Assembly: GCA_051881635.1 (NCBI GenBank)
Contig: JBJEQG010000134.1
Span: 1 to 10,898, forward strand
Direction of reading: 5' to 3'
Length of the DNA stretch: 10,898 nt
DNA from: JBJEQG01 sp051881635
GTDB lineage: Bacteria > Bacillota > Clostridia > Oscillospirales > Acutalibacteraceae
The translations under genes and the position numbers were made by a program. Under the pieces are notes generated by a model. The model was not told the DNA's origin and searched no databases. It worked only from the letters and a program-made list of their open reading frames with translations. Positions 1-5,905 of this stretch are shown here, piece by piece. Positions within the stretch are counted from its first letter, which is position 1. Each line of letters starts with the position of its first letter.

Positions 1-372
1 TTCCTCAAAAACCACCCACAGGTTGAAAAGGTTAACCACCCGTCATTGGCGGAAGGGAAAGACAAAGAATTGTATGACAAATATTTCCCGAATGGTGCGG
101 CTTCAATTTTCACATTTGAAATTAAGGGCGGTGCGGAAAAAGCAAAGAAATTTACGGAAAGCCTGAAACTGTTTTCACTGCTTGCCAATGTTGCCGATGT
201 TAAGTCACTTGTTATTCACCCCGCATCGACAACCCACAGCCAAATGACGGAAGAAGAACTGCTTGCAAGCGGCATTAAACCGAACACAGTCCGTCTTTCT
301 ATCGGTACGGAACATATTGATGATATTATTGCAGACCTTGAACAAGGCTTTGAGGCTGTAAAGGAGGATTAA
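1..372 (+). CDS. metY: O-acetylhomoserine sulfhydrylase (C-terminal part, 5' end cut by the window)
   Basis: The frame is open from base 1 to the TAA at 370-372, giving 123 C-terminal residues of a family normally about 425-430 aa long. The fragment has the hallmarks of the Cys/Met-metabolism PLP enzyme family in its O-acetylhomoserine sulfhydrylase branch: a LKLFSLLANVADVKSLVIHP-type stretch followed by ASTTHSQM, then RLSIGTEHIDDIIADLEQ. In this family the SxxxHPASTTH segment and the RLS(I/V)GxE arginine lie at the substrate-carboxylate site. The PLP lysine would be upstream of the window. The enzyme makes homocysteine (or methionine precursors) in the cytosol from O-acetylhomoserine and sulfide. 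A TTG at 46 is only an internal codon; homology to the family continues upstream of it. The stop lies 2 bases before cysK, whose ribosome site AAGGAGG sits inside the last codons, so the two are almost certainly one operon using the same sulfide pool. Confidence 0.93.
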   Translation, partial: FLKNHPQVEKVNHPSLAEGKDKELYDKYFPNGAASIFTFEIKGGAEKAKKFTESLKLFSLLANVADVKSLVIHPASTTHSQMTEEELLASGIKPNTVRLSIGTEHIDDIIADLEQGFEAVKED

Positions 373-374
373 TT

Positions 375-1307
375 ATGTCAAAAATTTATACATCTGCCGA
401 CCAACTGATTGGCAAAACTCCGTTACTTGAATTGACTCATATCGAAAAGGAATATAATCTTTCCGCCAAACTTTTGGCAAAACTTGAATACTTCAATCCC
501 GCCGGTTCAGTCAAGGACAGAATTGCAAAAGCCATGATTGATGACGCTGAGGCAAAAGGTATCCTCAAAGAAGGCTCTGTTATTATTGAGCCGACTTCGG
601 GCAACACAGGTATCGGACTTGCGTCCGTTGCCGCCGCAAGAGGTTACCGAATTATTATCGTAATGCCCGAAACGATGTCCGTTGAACGCCGTCAGCTTAT
701 GAAAGCATACGGTGCGGAATTGGTTTTGACCGATGGTTCACAGGGCATGAAAGGTGCAATCAATAAGGCGGAAGAGCTTTCCAAAGAAATTCCGAACAGC
801 TTTGTTGCCGGACAGTTCGTTAATCCTGCCAACCCTGAGGCTCACCGTCAGACAACAGGTCCGGAAATCTTTGAAGATACGGACGGTGCGGTTGATTACT
901 TTATTGCCGGTGTCGGCACAGGCGGTACAATTACAGGTGTCGGCGAATATTTGAAATCCAGGAAACCCGATGTTAAGGTTGTTGCGGTTGAACCCGTTTC
1001 TTCACCCGTATTGTCTAAGGGTGTTGCAGGGCCGCACAAAATTCAGGGTATCGGTGCGGGCTTTGTTCCCGAAGTTTTGAATACAAAGGTTTATGATGAA
1101 GTTCTGCCCGTTTCAAACGATGACGCTTTTGCCACAGGTAAGCTGATTGGCAGAAAAGAAGGAATTTTGGTAGGCATTTCATCGGGTGCGGCATTGTATG
1201 CGGCAATCGAAATCGCAAAGCGTCCCGAAAATGCGGGCAAGAACATTGTTGTTCTTTTCCCTGATACAGGTGACCGCTACCTTTCCACAGCACTTTTTAA
1301 TGAGTGA
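375..1307 (+). CDS. cysK: Cysteine synthase (O-acetylserine sulfhydrylase)
   Basis: This 310-aa protein is full length for the CysK/CysM family (about 300-320 aa). It is a cytosolic PLP enzyme converting O-acetylserine and sulfide to cysteine and acetate. Visible motifs in order are NPAGSVKDR with the PLP Schiff-base lysine K47, the substrate-binding loop TSGNTG at 74-79, the GQFVNPANPEAHRQTTGPEI segment around 146-165, the phosphate-binding loop GVGTGGT at 179-185, and GISSGAA near 267-273. The ATG at 375 follows AAGGAGG at 361-367 with 7 bases between. The start is 2 bases after the metY stop, so translation is probably coupled. The pairing with metY suggests both sulfide-fixing routes are expressed together. 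CysK cannot be separated cleanly from CysM by motifs alone, but the overall sequence is CysK-like. No T-box or S-box leader is visible for this operon, although its promoter lies outside the window. Confidence 0.96.
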   Translation: MSKIYTSADQLIGKTPLLELTHIEKEYNLSAKLLAKLEYFNPAGSVKDRIAKAMIDDAEAKGILKEGSVIIEPTSGNTGIGLASVAAARGYRIIIVMPETMSVERRQLMKAYGAELVLTDGSQGMKGAINKAEELSKEIPNSFVAGQFVNPANPEAHRQTTGPEIFEDTDGAVDYFIAGVGTGGTITGVGEYLKSRKPDVKVVAVEPVSSPVLSKGVAGPHKIQGIGAGFVPEVLNTKVYDEVLPVSNDDAFATGKLIGRKEGILVGISSGAALYAAIEIAKRPENAGKNIVVLFPDTGDRYLSTALFNE

Positions 1308-1334
1308 TAAATAGTTAAATCTGCTTTTGGAATA

Positions 1335-1371
1335 AAAACCGTCAATTTGTGCGATACAGATTGGCGGTTTT
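1335..1371 (+). terminator. Terminator-like hairpin after cysK
   Basis: AAAACCGTCAAT at 1335-1346 pairs with ATTGGCGGTTTT at 1360-1371, a 12-bp stem with one G-U pair and a 13-base loop. The T run is mostly inside the stem and the bases that follow (ATAAATAGA) are not a strong U tract. It is a plausible but leaky terminator for metY-cysK, which could allow some read-through into the desulfurase gene. Confidence 0.55.
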
Positions 1372-1466
1372 ATAAATAGACTTGTTTAATAACAATCAAA
1401 CAGTGGGCAAGGCTTGACCTGAACTTTAATTTTTGATAAGCTATTAAACAGTCTGATGATTGTTGA

Positions 1467-1496
1467 TTGAAAAAACAATTTTCGGACAAGAATAAT
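1467..1496 (+). promoter_or_regulatory. Candidate SigA promoter for the nifS-nifU pair
   Basis: TTGAAA at 1467-1472 and AATAAT at 1491-1496 are separated by 18 bases, a fair match to the vegetative consensus. It would start transcription near 1503 and give a short leader before the GTG at 1526. An alternative -35, TTGACC at 1414-1419, has only a poor -10 (TAAGCT) 17 bases downstream. The rest of the 218-base spacer holds the hairpin after cysK and a long-range inverted repeat (GTTTAATA at 1383-1390, TATTAAAC at 1442-1449). I saw no Rrf2/IscR or CymR operator that I could defend. Confidence 0.4.
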
Positions 1497-1513
1497 GATG
1501 TATTGTAAATAAT

Positions 1514-1518
1514 GGAGG
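1514..1518 (+). promoter_or_regulatory. Ribosome binding site that fixes the GTG start of nifS
   Basis: GGAGG at 1514-1518 stands 7 bases before GTG at 1526. The residues that follow (KVYADNAATTQM) are the family's usual N-terminus, so GTG is the start even though no ATG is present. Confidence 0.8.
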
Positions 1519-1525
1519 TGTCAGT

Positions 1526-2713
1526 GTGAAGGTTTATGCAGATAATGCGGCAACAACACAAATGAGCCGTACAGCGATAAATGCAATGCTGCCTTATATG
1601 GAAGAATTTTTCGGAAATCCGTCCAGTCTGTATTCGATTGGACAAAAGGCAAACGAGGCGTTGCAGTCGGCAAGAGAAACCATGGCAAAATATCTCGGCT
1701 GTGAGGCGAGAGAAATTACATTTACTTCCGGTGGCAGTGAGGCGGATAATCAGGCGATTATTTCAGCGGCGGCATTGGGAGCGAAAAAGGGCAAAAAGCA
1801 TATTGTTTCAACAGCGTTTGAACATCATGCCGTTCTTCATACATTAAACAAACTTAAAAAACAGGGTTATGAAGTAACCCTGCTTGATGTTCATGAGAAC
1901 GGCTTAATTACCGCTGATGAGGTAGCTGCGGCTATTCGGGAAGATACCTGTCTGGTTACGGTTATGTATGTCAATAACGAAATAGGCACAATACAGCCGA
2001 TTTCCGAAATAGGTGCGGTGTGCAGAAATAAGGGCGTTTTGTTCCATACGGACGCCGTACAGGCGGCGGGGCGTATCAATATCAATGTCAAAGAGCAAAA
2101 CATTGATTTGCTTTCCCTGTCTGCCCATAAATTTCATGGTCCGAAAGGTGTCGGACTGCTGTATGCCCGTAAAGGCATACGCCTTGAAAACCTGATTGAG
2201 GGCGGAAGTCAGGAACGGGGCAAACGGGCGGGAACGGAGAATGTTCCTGCGATTGTCGGTATGGCGGCGGCATTTGAGGAAGCTTGTACGCATATTGAGG
2301 AGAATACCGCCCATGCGTTGGCACTGCGTGAAAAGCTGATTGACGGTTTGTCAAAAATTCCACATTCAGCACTAAACGGTGACCGTGAACACCGCTCGGC
2401 AGGTAATGTCAATTTCTGTTTTGAGGGCATAGAGGGCGAGTCCTTAATTTTGCTTTTGGACAGCAAGGGTATTTCCGCCTCATCGGGTTCAGCGTGTACT
2501 TCGGGTTCGTTAGACCCAAGCCATGTTCTTTTGGCGATTGGCAGACCGCATGAAGTTGCACATGGTTCACTGCGTTTAAGCGTTGGCGAATACAATACCG
2601 AAGAAGAAATTGATTATATTTTGGAGGTTGTTCCTCAGGTTGTGGACTATCTCAGAAATATGTCCCCTGTTTGGCATGACCTTGTTTCGGGCAAAAAACA
2701 ATTCATGCTTTGA
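1526..2713 (+). CDS. nifS: Cysteine desulfurase, NifS/IscS type
   Basis: This 395-aa PLP enzyme converts cysteine to alanine and passes the sulfur as an enzyme persulfide to a scaffold. The protein opens with YADNAATT, has the EHHAVL segment with the PLP-stacking histidine near H100, the HTDAVQAAG motif with cofactor aspartate D176, SLSAHKFHGPKG with PLP lysine K202, and the catalytic loop SSGSACTSG with the nucleophile C324. The longer loop SSGSACTSGS and the total length place it in group I desulfurases (NifS/IscS), not the SufS group. Translation starts at GTG 1526 behind GGAGG. The scaffold gene follows after 30 bases, so the two form a donor-acceptor operon. NifS and IscS cannot be told apart here. 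No nitrogenase genes are in the window, so a housekeeping Fe-S role is more likely than a nitrogenase-specific one. Confidence 0.95.
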   Translation: MKVYADNAATTQMSRTAINAMLPYMEEFFGNPSSLYSIGQKANEALQSARETMAKYLGCEAREITFTSGGSEADNQAIISAAALGAKKGKKHIVSTAFEHHAVLHTLNKLKKQGYEVTLLDVHENGLITADEVAAAIREDTCLVTVMYVNNEIGTIQPISEIGAVCRNKGVLFHTDAVQAAGRININVKEQNIDLLSLSAHKFHGPKGVGLLYARKGIRLENLIEGGSQERGKRAGTENVPAIVGMAAAFEEACTHIEENTAHALALREKLIDGLSKIPHSALNGDREHRSAGNVNFCFEGIEGESLILLLDSKGISASSGSACTSGSLDPSHVLLAIGRPHEVAHGSLRLSVGEYNTEEEIDYILEVVPQVVDYLRNMSPVWHDLVSGKKQFML

Positions 2714-2743
2714 GTAAAGATAAAATGAAAGAGGTGTTCAAAT

Positions 2744-3175
2744 ATGGCTTTATACAGTGAAAAGGTTATGGATCATTTCATGCACCCCCGTAATGTCGGC
2801 ACAATCGAGGACGCTGACGGTGTAGGTGAGGTTGGAAATGCCAAATGTGGCGATATTATGAAAATCTATTTGAAGATAGAGAACGACATCATAACAGATG
2901 TGAAGTTTGAAACATTCGGTTGTGGTTCTGCGATTGCGTCAAGTTCCATGGCGACTGAAATGATTAAAGGCAAGCCGCTCAAAGACGCACTTACCCTTAC
3001 AAACAAAGCGGTTGCCGAAGCATTGGACGGTTTGCCTGCACATAAACTGCACTGTTCCGTTTTGGCAGAGGAGGCTATCAAAGCGGCGATTAAGGATTAC
3101 TATGACCGCAACAACATAGCTTATAATCCCGCCGATTTTCCCGCCGAACACGATTGTGACTCCTGTCATGTTTAA
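2744..3175 (+). CDS. nifU: Fe-S cluster assembly scaffold, IscU/NifU N-terminal type
   Basis: This 143-aa protein is a single IscU-like domain and lacks the C-terminal Nfu domain of full-length NifU. It starts with LYSEKVMDHFMHPRNVG, the usual N-terminus. The three cluster-ligand cysteines are all present: C35 in KCGD with D37, C60 in FGCGSAIASSSM, and C104 in HCS, beside H103. It would receive sulfur from the desulfurase immediately upstream, assemble a 2Fe-2S or 4Fe-4S cluster and pass it on. The C-terminus extends beyond the usual core with DCDSCHV, adding a C138-x-x-C141 pair and a histidine, which might bind metal or be redox-active; this is inference. The ATG at 2744 has AAAGAGGTG at 2728-2736 upstream. 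IscA, HscA/HscB and ferredoxin genes do not follow, so this is the short clostridial NifS-NifU pair, not a full isc operon. Confidence 0.94.
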   Translation: MALYSEKVMDHFMHPRNVGTIEDADGVGEVGNAKCGDIMKIYLKIENDIITDVKFETFGCGSAIASSSMATEMIKGKPLKDALTLTNKAVAEALDGLPAHKLHCSVLAEEAIKAAIKDYYDRNNIAYNPADFPAEHDCDSCHV

Positions 3176-3218
3176 GGCGGAATAATCGGAGCTTTTGGAT
3201 TTTTATAGATTTTTATAC

Positions 3219-3260
3219 AATACCAAAGTCAGCATTTAGCGGACTTTGGTATTTGTTTTT
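3219..3260 (+). terminator. Strong intrinsic terminator after nifU
   Basis: AATACCAAAGTC at 3219-3230 and GACTTTGGTATT at 3242-3253 form a perfect 12-bp stem with an 11-base loop, followed by TTGTTTTT to 3260. It separates the sulfur block from the glutamine synthetase unit. Confidence 0.88.
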
Positions 3261-3474
3261 CACACGCCATGAGTTAGTCATAATAACTCCAATGCAAGCA
3301 TAAGAATAGAGTACAAAAGAATATTTTTATACCCTACGCACATATTTTTAAAAACAAGACCGCTGTTTATCTATAATAAACCGCCATATAATTGTATAAA
3401 TTGCACTATGACTTCTTGCATTTTGTATAAAAATTGTGCTAATTCAAAAAATATCAAAAATCGTTAAAAACGAC
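3261..3474. other. AT-rich spacer upstream of the glutamine synthetase promoter
   Basis: This 214-base stretch has no credible gene. It holds an imperfect direct repeat, TTGTATAAATTG at 3392-3403 and TTGTATAAAAATTG at 3423-3436, about three helical turns apart, and TATAAT-like hexamers (for example 3387-3392) without good -35 partners. A-tracts at 3445-3470 directly precede the promoter and could act as an UP element. I found no GlnR/TnrA palindrome (TGTNA-N7-TNACA). Confidence 0.4.
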
Positions 3475-3503
3475 TTGACTTTGAGCAAAATATCGTTTAT
3501 ACT
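3475..3503 (+). promoter_or_regulatory. SigA promoter of the glutamine synthetase gene
   Basis: TTGACT at 3475-3480 and TATACT at 3498-3503 with exactly 17 bases between is close to consensus. The expected start is near 3510. That places the leader hairpin at 3514-3529 only about 4 bases into the transcript and the leader terminator at about +10 to +54, so a transcript stopped there would be only about 50 nt long. Confidence 0.82.
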
Positions 3504-3513
3504 ATCACTATCG

Positions 3514-3529
3514 ACAGCAAAGGTGCTGT
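3514..3529 (+). promoter_or_regulatory. Hexaloop antiterminator hairpin in the glutamine synthetase leader (ANTAR-type target)
   Basis: ACAGC (3514-3518) pairs with GCTGT (3525-3529) around the hexaloop AAAGGT (3519-3524). The loop has A at position 1 and G at position 4, the recognition signature known for RNAs bound by ANTAR-domain antiterminators such as EutV and NasR. The loop and 3' arm are also the first 11 bases of the terminator's 5' arm at 3519-3532, so the two folds are mutually exclusive. A matching hairpin (loop AAAGGC) lies in the ammonium transporter leader at 5820-5835. Canonical ANTAR sites have two such hairpins; I find only one here and the promoter leaves no room for another upstream. 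The structure is read from sequence; the ANTAR assignment is inference. Confidence 0.65.
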
Positions 3530-3563
3530 AGGTTAAATGCCTACGGCACCTTTTTACTTTTTT
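3519..3563 (+). terminator. Leader terminator (attenuator) before the glutamine synthetase gene
   Basis: AAAGGTGCTGTAGG (3519-3532) pairs with CCTACGGCACCTTT (3540-3553), 14 bp with one G-U pair and a 7-base loop TTAAATG. A T-rich tail TTTTTACTTTTTT runs through 3551-3563. This is a textbook intrinsic terminator lying between the promoter and the ribosome site AAAGGAG at 3578-3584. As it precedes the gene it must be regulated or leaky, so it is best read as an attenuator. Confidence 0.88.
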
Positions 3564-3594
3564 GCAGATTTATTTTTAAAGGAGCGTATAAACA

Positions 3595-5688
3595 ATGAAT
3601 GTACCTGAATTGTTTGGCAGTAATGTATTCAACGATACTGTGATGAAAGAGCGTTTGCCGAAAGATGTCTATAAGGCACTCAAAAAGACAATTAACGACG
3701 GCACACCGTTGGATTTGAGCGTTGCAAATGTTGTTGCAAATGCTATGAAAGATTGGGCGATTGAAAAAGGTGCAACACACTTCACACACTGGTTCCAGCC
3801 GATGACAGGTATTACCGCCGAAAAGCACGACAGCTTTATTTCCCCGACTGCTGACGGTAATGTTATCATGGAGTTCTCCGGCAAGGAATTGATTAAGGGC
3901 GAGCCTGATGCGTCAAGTTTCCCGTCCGGCGGTATCCGTGCAACTTTTGAAGCAAGAGGTTATACAGCTTGGGACCCGACTTCATACGCATTTATCAAAG
4001 ACGGTTCTCTCTGCATTCCGACCGTATTCTGCTCCTATACAGGTGAAGTTCTTGATAAGAAAACACCGTTGCTCCGTTCCATGGACGCTATCAGCCACGA
4101 GGCTGTTCGTGTACTTCATGCACTTGGCCTGAATGATGTTAAAAGAGTTATTACAACAGTAGGTCCTGAGCAGGAGTATTTCCTCATCGACAAAGATGTT
4201 TATAACAAGCGTAAAGACCTGATTTACTGCGGCAGAACTTTGTTCGGTGCAAGACCGCCGAAAGGTCAGGAAATGGAAGACCACTATTTCGGTTCTATCA
4301 AGCCGAGAGTTTCCGCTTACATGAAAGAGCTTGATGAAGAACTTTGGAAACAGGGCATTTATGCAAAGACAAAGCATAACGAAGTTGCTCCGGCACAGCA
4401 TGAGCTTGCTCCGATTTTCACAACAACAAATATTGCAACCGACCATAACCAGTTGACTATGGAAATTATGAAGAAAACTGCCGAAAAGCATGGCTTGGTT
4501 TGCCTGCTCCACGAGAAACCTTTTGCAGGTGTAAACGGCAGCGGTAAGCACAACAACTGGTCTTTGTCCACAAACACAGGCTTGAACCTCCTCGACCCCG
4601 GCAAAAATCCCCGTGAGAATTATGTATTCCTCACATTTTTGGCAGCCGTTATCAAGGGCGTTCATGAATATCAGGATTTGCTGAGAGTTTCCGTTGCAAG
4701 TGCAGGCAACGACCATAGACTTGGTGCAAACGAAGCACCTCCGGCTATCATTTCCATTTTCCTTGGTGATGAATTGACCGATGTTCTCCAAGCTATCGAG
4801 AATGGTGGCGAGGTTACAAAGTCCGAAAAGCAGATTATGGATACAAATGTAAGTGCCGTTCCGAACTTTGTAAAGGATACAACAGACCGTAACCGTACAT
4901 CTCCGTTTGCTTTCACAGGCAACAAATTTGAATTCAGAATGTTGGGTTCTTCCGAGAATATCGCTTGTCCGAACCAGATTTTGAATACAATCGTTGCAGA
5001 AGAGTTGTCACAGATTGCGGAAATTCTTGAAAATTCCAAAGATGACCTCAAAACAACTGTTGAAAATCTCGTGAAGTCTGTTTTGAAAGACCATAAGGCA
5101 ATTATCTTCAACGGCAACAACTATTCCGATGAATGGGTTGCTGAGGCTGAAAAGAGAGGTTTGCTGAACCTCAAAACTTTGCCTGATGCTTTGCCGTACT
5201 ATATTTCCGAAAAGAATGTTAAACTCTTTGAGAAACACGGCGTATTTACCGAAAAAGAACTTCATGCAAGATATGAAATCCAGCTTGAAAATTACAGCAA
5301 GATTATCAACATTGAGGCTTTGACAAGTCTTGATATGGTAAGAAAAGACATCATTCCCGCTGTTGTTTCCTACATCAAGGAATTGACGGATACAGCCGTA
5401 GCAAAGAAGAGTCTTGGCGGTGCAATCTCTACAGATGTTGAGGTTACAGTCATTGATAAACTCTCCACTTTGCTTACAAGCCTCTACAAAAAGACTGAGG
5501 AACTCGACAAGGCTGTTGTTGGTGCAAAGGATATTTACGATGTCAAGGACCTTGCTGTTTATTACAAAGATAAAGTATTCGCTGCAATGCAGGAACTCCG
5601 TGCGGTAGCCGATGAAATTGAAATGAGCATGGCCGCTAAATACTGGCCGTATCCGTCCTATGGCGAGATGCTGTTTAGTGTAAGATAA
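3595..5688 (+). CDS. glnN: Glutamine synthetase type III
   Basis: This 697-aa protein matches the GSIII family (about 690-730 aa), much longer than GSI (about 440-470 aa). GSIII makes glutamine from glutamate, ammonia and ATP in the cytosol; family members form large double-ring oligomers. Visible catalytic-core motifs are EQEYFLID at 192-199 (metal-binding glutamates), NEVAPAQHELAPIF at 262-275, NGSGKHNNWSLSTNTG at 314-329 (counterpart of the GSI NGSGMHxHxS motif), NDHRLGANEAPPA at 372-384, and NKFEFRMLGSSEN at 443-455. The C-terminal 200 residues form the helical extension special to GSIII. I see no GSI-type adenylylation-loop tyrosine motif, as expected for this type. Translation starts at ATG 3595 with AAAGGAG 10 bases upstream. 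Expression appears controlled by the leader attenuator at 3514-3563. The ammonium channel gene follows, but behind a strong terminator, so they are neighbours with parallel controls and not a simple operon. Confidence 0.96.
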   Translation: MNVPELFGSNVFNDTVMKERLPKDVYKALKKTINDGTPLDLSVANVVANAMKDWAIEKGATHFTHWFQPMTGITAEKHDSFISPTADGNVIMEFSGKELIKGEPDASSFPSGGIRATFEARGYTAWDPTSYAFIKDGSLCIPTVFCSYTGEVLDKKTPLLRSMDAISHEAVRVLHALGLNDVKRVITTVGPEQEYFLIDKDVYNKRKDLIYCGRTLFGARPPKGQEMEDHYFGSIKPRVSAYMKELDEELWKQGIYAKTKHNEVAPAQHELAPIFTTTNIATDHNQLTMEIMKKTAEKHGLVCLLHEKPFAGVNGSGKHNNWSLSTNTGLNLLDPGKNPRENYVFLTFLAAVIKGVHEYQDLLRVSVASAGNDHRLGANEAPPAIISIFLGDELTDVLQAIENGGEVTKSEKQIMDTNVSAVPNFVKDTTDRNRTSPFAFTGNKFEFRMLGSSENIACPNQILNTIVAEELSQIAEILENSKDDLKTTVENLVKSVLKDHKAIIFNGNNYSDEWVAEAEKRGLLNLKTLPDALPYYISEKNVKLFEKHGVFTEKELHARYEIQLENYSKIINIEALTSLDMVRKDIIPAVVSYIKELTDTAVAKKSLGGAISTDVEVTVIDKLSTLLTSLYKKTEELDKAVVGAKDIYDVKDLAVYYKDKVFAAMQELRAVADEIEMSMAAKYWPYPSYGEMLFSVR

Positions 5689-5716
5689 TTGTTCAGAGCG
5701 ATTGAACAATCAATCG
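5688..5716 (+). other. Alternative hairpins just after the glutamine synthetase stop
   Basis: ATTGTTCA (5688-5695) can pair with TGAACAAT (5703-5710). Alternatively CGATTG (5699-5704) can pair with CAATCG (5711-5716) around a hexaloop AACAAT. Neither has a T tail; the true terminator lies immediately downstream. The second loop has A, not G, at position 4, so it does not match the two leader hairpins. Confidence 0.4.
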
Positions 5717-5720
5717 GGGT

Positions 5721-5751
5721 AGCGGTCGGCTAAGGCAGCCGACCGCTTTTA
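5721..5751 (+). terminator. Intrinsic terminator of the glutamine synthetase gene
   Basis: AGCGGTCGGCT (5721-5731) and AGCCGACCGCT (5737-5747) form a perfect GC-rich 11-bp stem with loop AAGGC and a TTTTA tail. Confidence 0.92.
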
Positions 5752-5819
5752 TCCGATTTTAGTACCCAAAAGGCAATTTAATATCGGTAAGAGCATCTTA
5801 AAAGATGTTTTTATAAACT

Positions 5820-5835
5820 TACACAAAGGCGTGTA
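5820..5835 (+). promoter_or_regulatory. Hexaloop antiterminator hairpin in the ammonium transporter leader (ANTAR-type target)
   Basis: TACAC (5820-5824) pairs with GTGTA (5831-5835) around the hexaloop AAAGGC (5825-5830), again with A1 and G4. The loop and 3' arm coincide with the start of the terminator arm AAAGGCGTGTAT at 5825-5836. The stem differs from the one before the glutamine synthetase gene while the loop core AAAGG is the same, which looks like a conserved recognition element on a covarying stem. Twelve bases upstream, CATC (5794-5797) and GATG (5804-5807) could form a weak hairpin with hexaloop TTAAAA, a possible degenerate first hairpin. I see no convincing promoter: TATAAA at 5812-5817 has no -35 and would start transcription inside the hairpin. 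Confidence 0.62.
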
Positions 5836-5889
5836 TTTGAACTACAACCATGTTATGGTTGTGTTTTAGATATGCGTCTTTAATTTTTT
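5825..5889 (+). terminator. Leader terminator (attenuator) before the ammonium transporter gene
   Basis: AAAGGCGTGTAT (5825-5836) pairs with ATATGCGTCTTT (5870-5881), using three G-U pairs. Pairing continues inward through 5837-5841/5865-5869 and, after one mismatch, ACAACCAT (5844-5851) with ATGGTTGT (5855-5862) around the loop GTT. The result is an almost unbroken stem of about 27 bp. A run of six T at 5884-5889 follows after two A. It ends 3 bases before the ribosome site, so it could also affect translation. Confidence 0.72.
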
Positions 5890-5892
5890 GTT

Positions 5893-5898
5893 GGGAGG
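5893..5898 (+). promoter_or_regulatory. Ribosome binding site that fixes the ammonium transporter start
   Basis: GGGAGG at 5893-5898 is 7 bases before ATG 5906. A TTG at 5888 is in frame but lies upstream of this site, inside the terminator tail, and has no ribosome site of its own. The protein therefore begins MTTQAVWFLIGAA. Confidence 0.88.
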
Positions 5899-5905
5899 AT
5901 TCTAT

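Noticed and set aside
46..372. A separate small gene starting at TTG 46
   Set aside because: The frame is open back to base 1 and the upstream residues fit the O-acetylhomoserine sulfhydrylase family; TTG 46 has no ribosome site.
1015..1293. Open frames opposite cysK, nifS, nifU and the ammonium transporter gene (for example 1015-1293, 1904-2314, 2866-3081, 6674-6952)
   Set aside because: They are by-products of codon use in genes with full family matches on the + strand.
1308..1525. A T-box or SAM riboswitch upstream of nifS
   Set aside because: No T-box consensus, specifier stem or SAM-binding core is visible, and the spacer is mostly AT-rich with one terminator-like hairpin.
3261..3474. 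A GlnR/TnrA operator before the glutamine synthetase gene
   Set aside because: No TGTNA-N7-TNACA palindrome was found; the repeat present is direct and imperfect.
3504..3594. A glutamine riboswitch (glnA motif) before the glutamine synthetase gene
   Set aside because: The leader is about 50 nt and consists of two mutually exclusive simple hairpins; there is no three-helix junction or E-loop.
3982..4791. A 269-codon open frame on the - strand inside the glutamine synthetase gene, and a similar one at 5008-5709
   Set aside because: Both lie opposite strongly conserved coding sequence, have Cys/Phe-rich composition typical of antisense frames, and show no ribosome site or family resemblance.
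5812..5817. TATAAA as the -10 of the ammonium transporter promoter
   Set aside because: No -35 match at 16-19 bases upstream, and a start near 5824 would remove the 5' arm of the leader hairpin.
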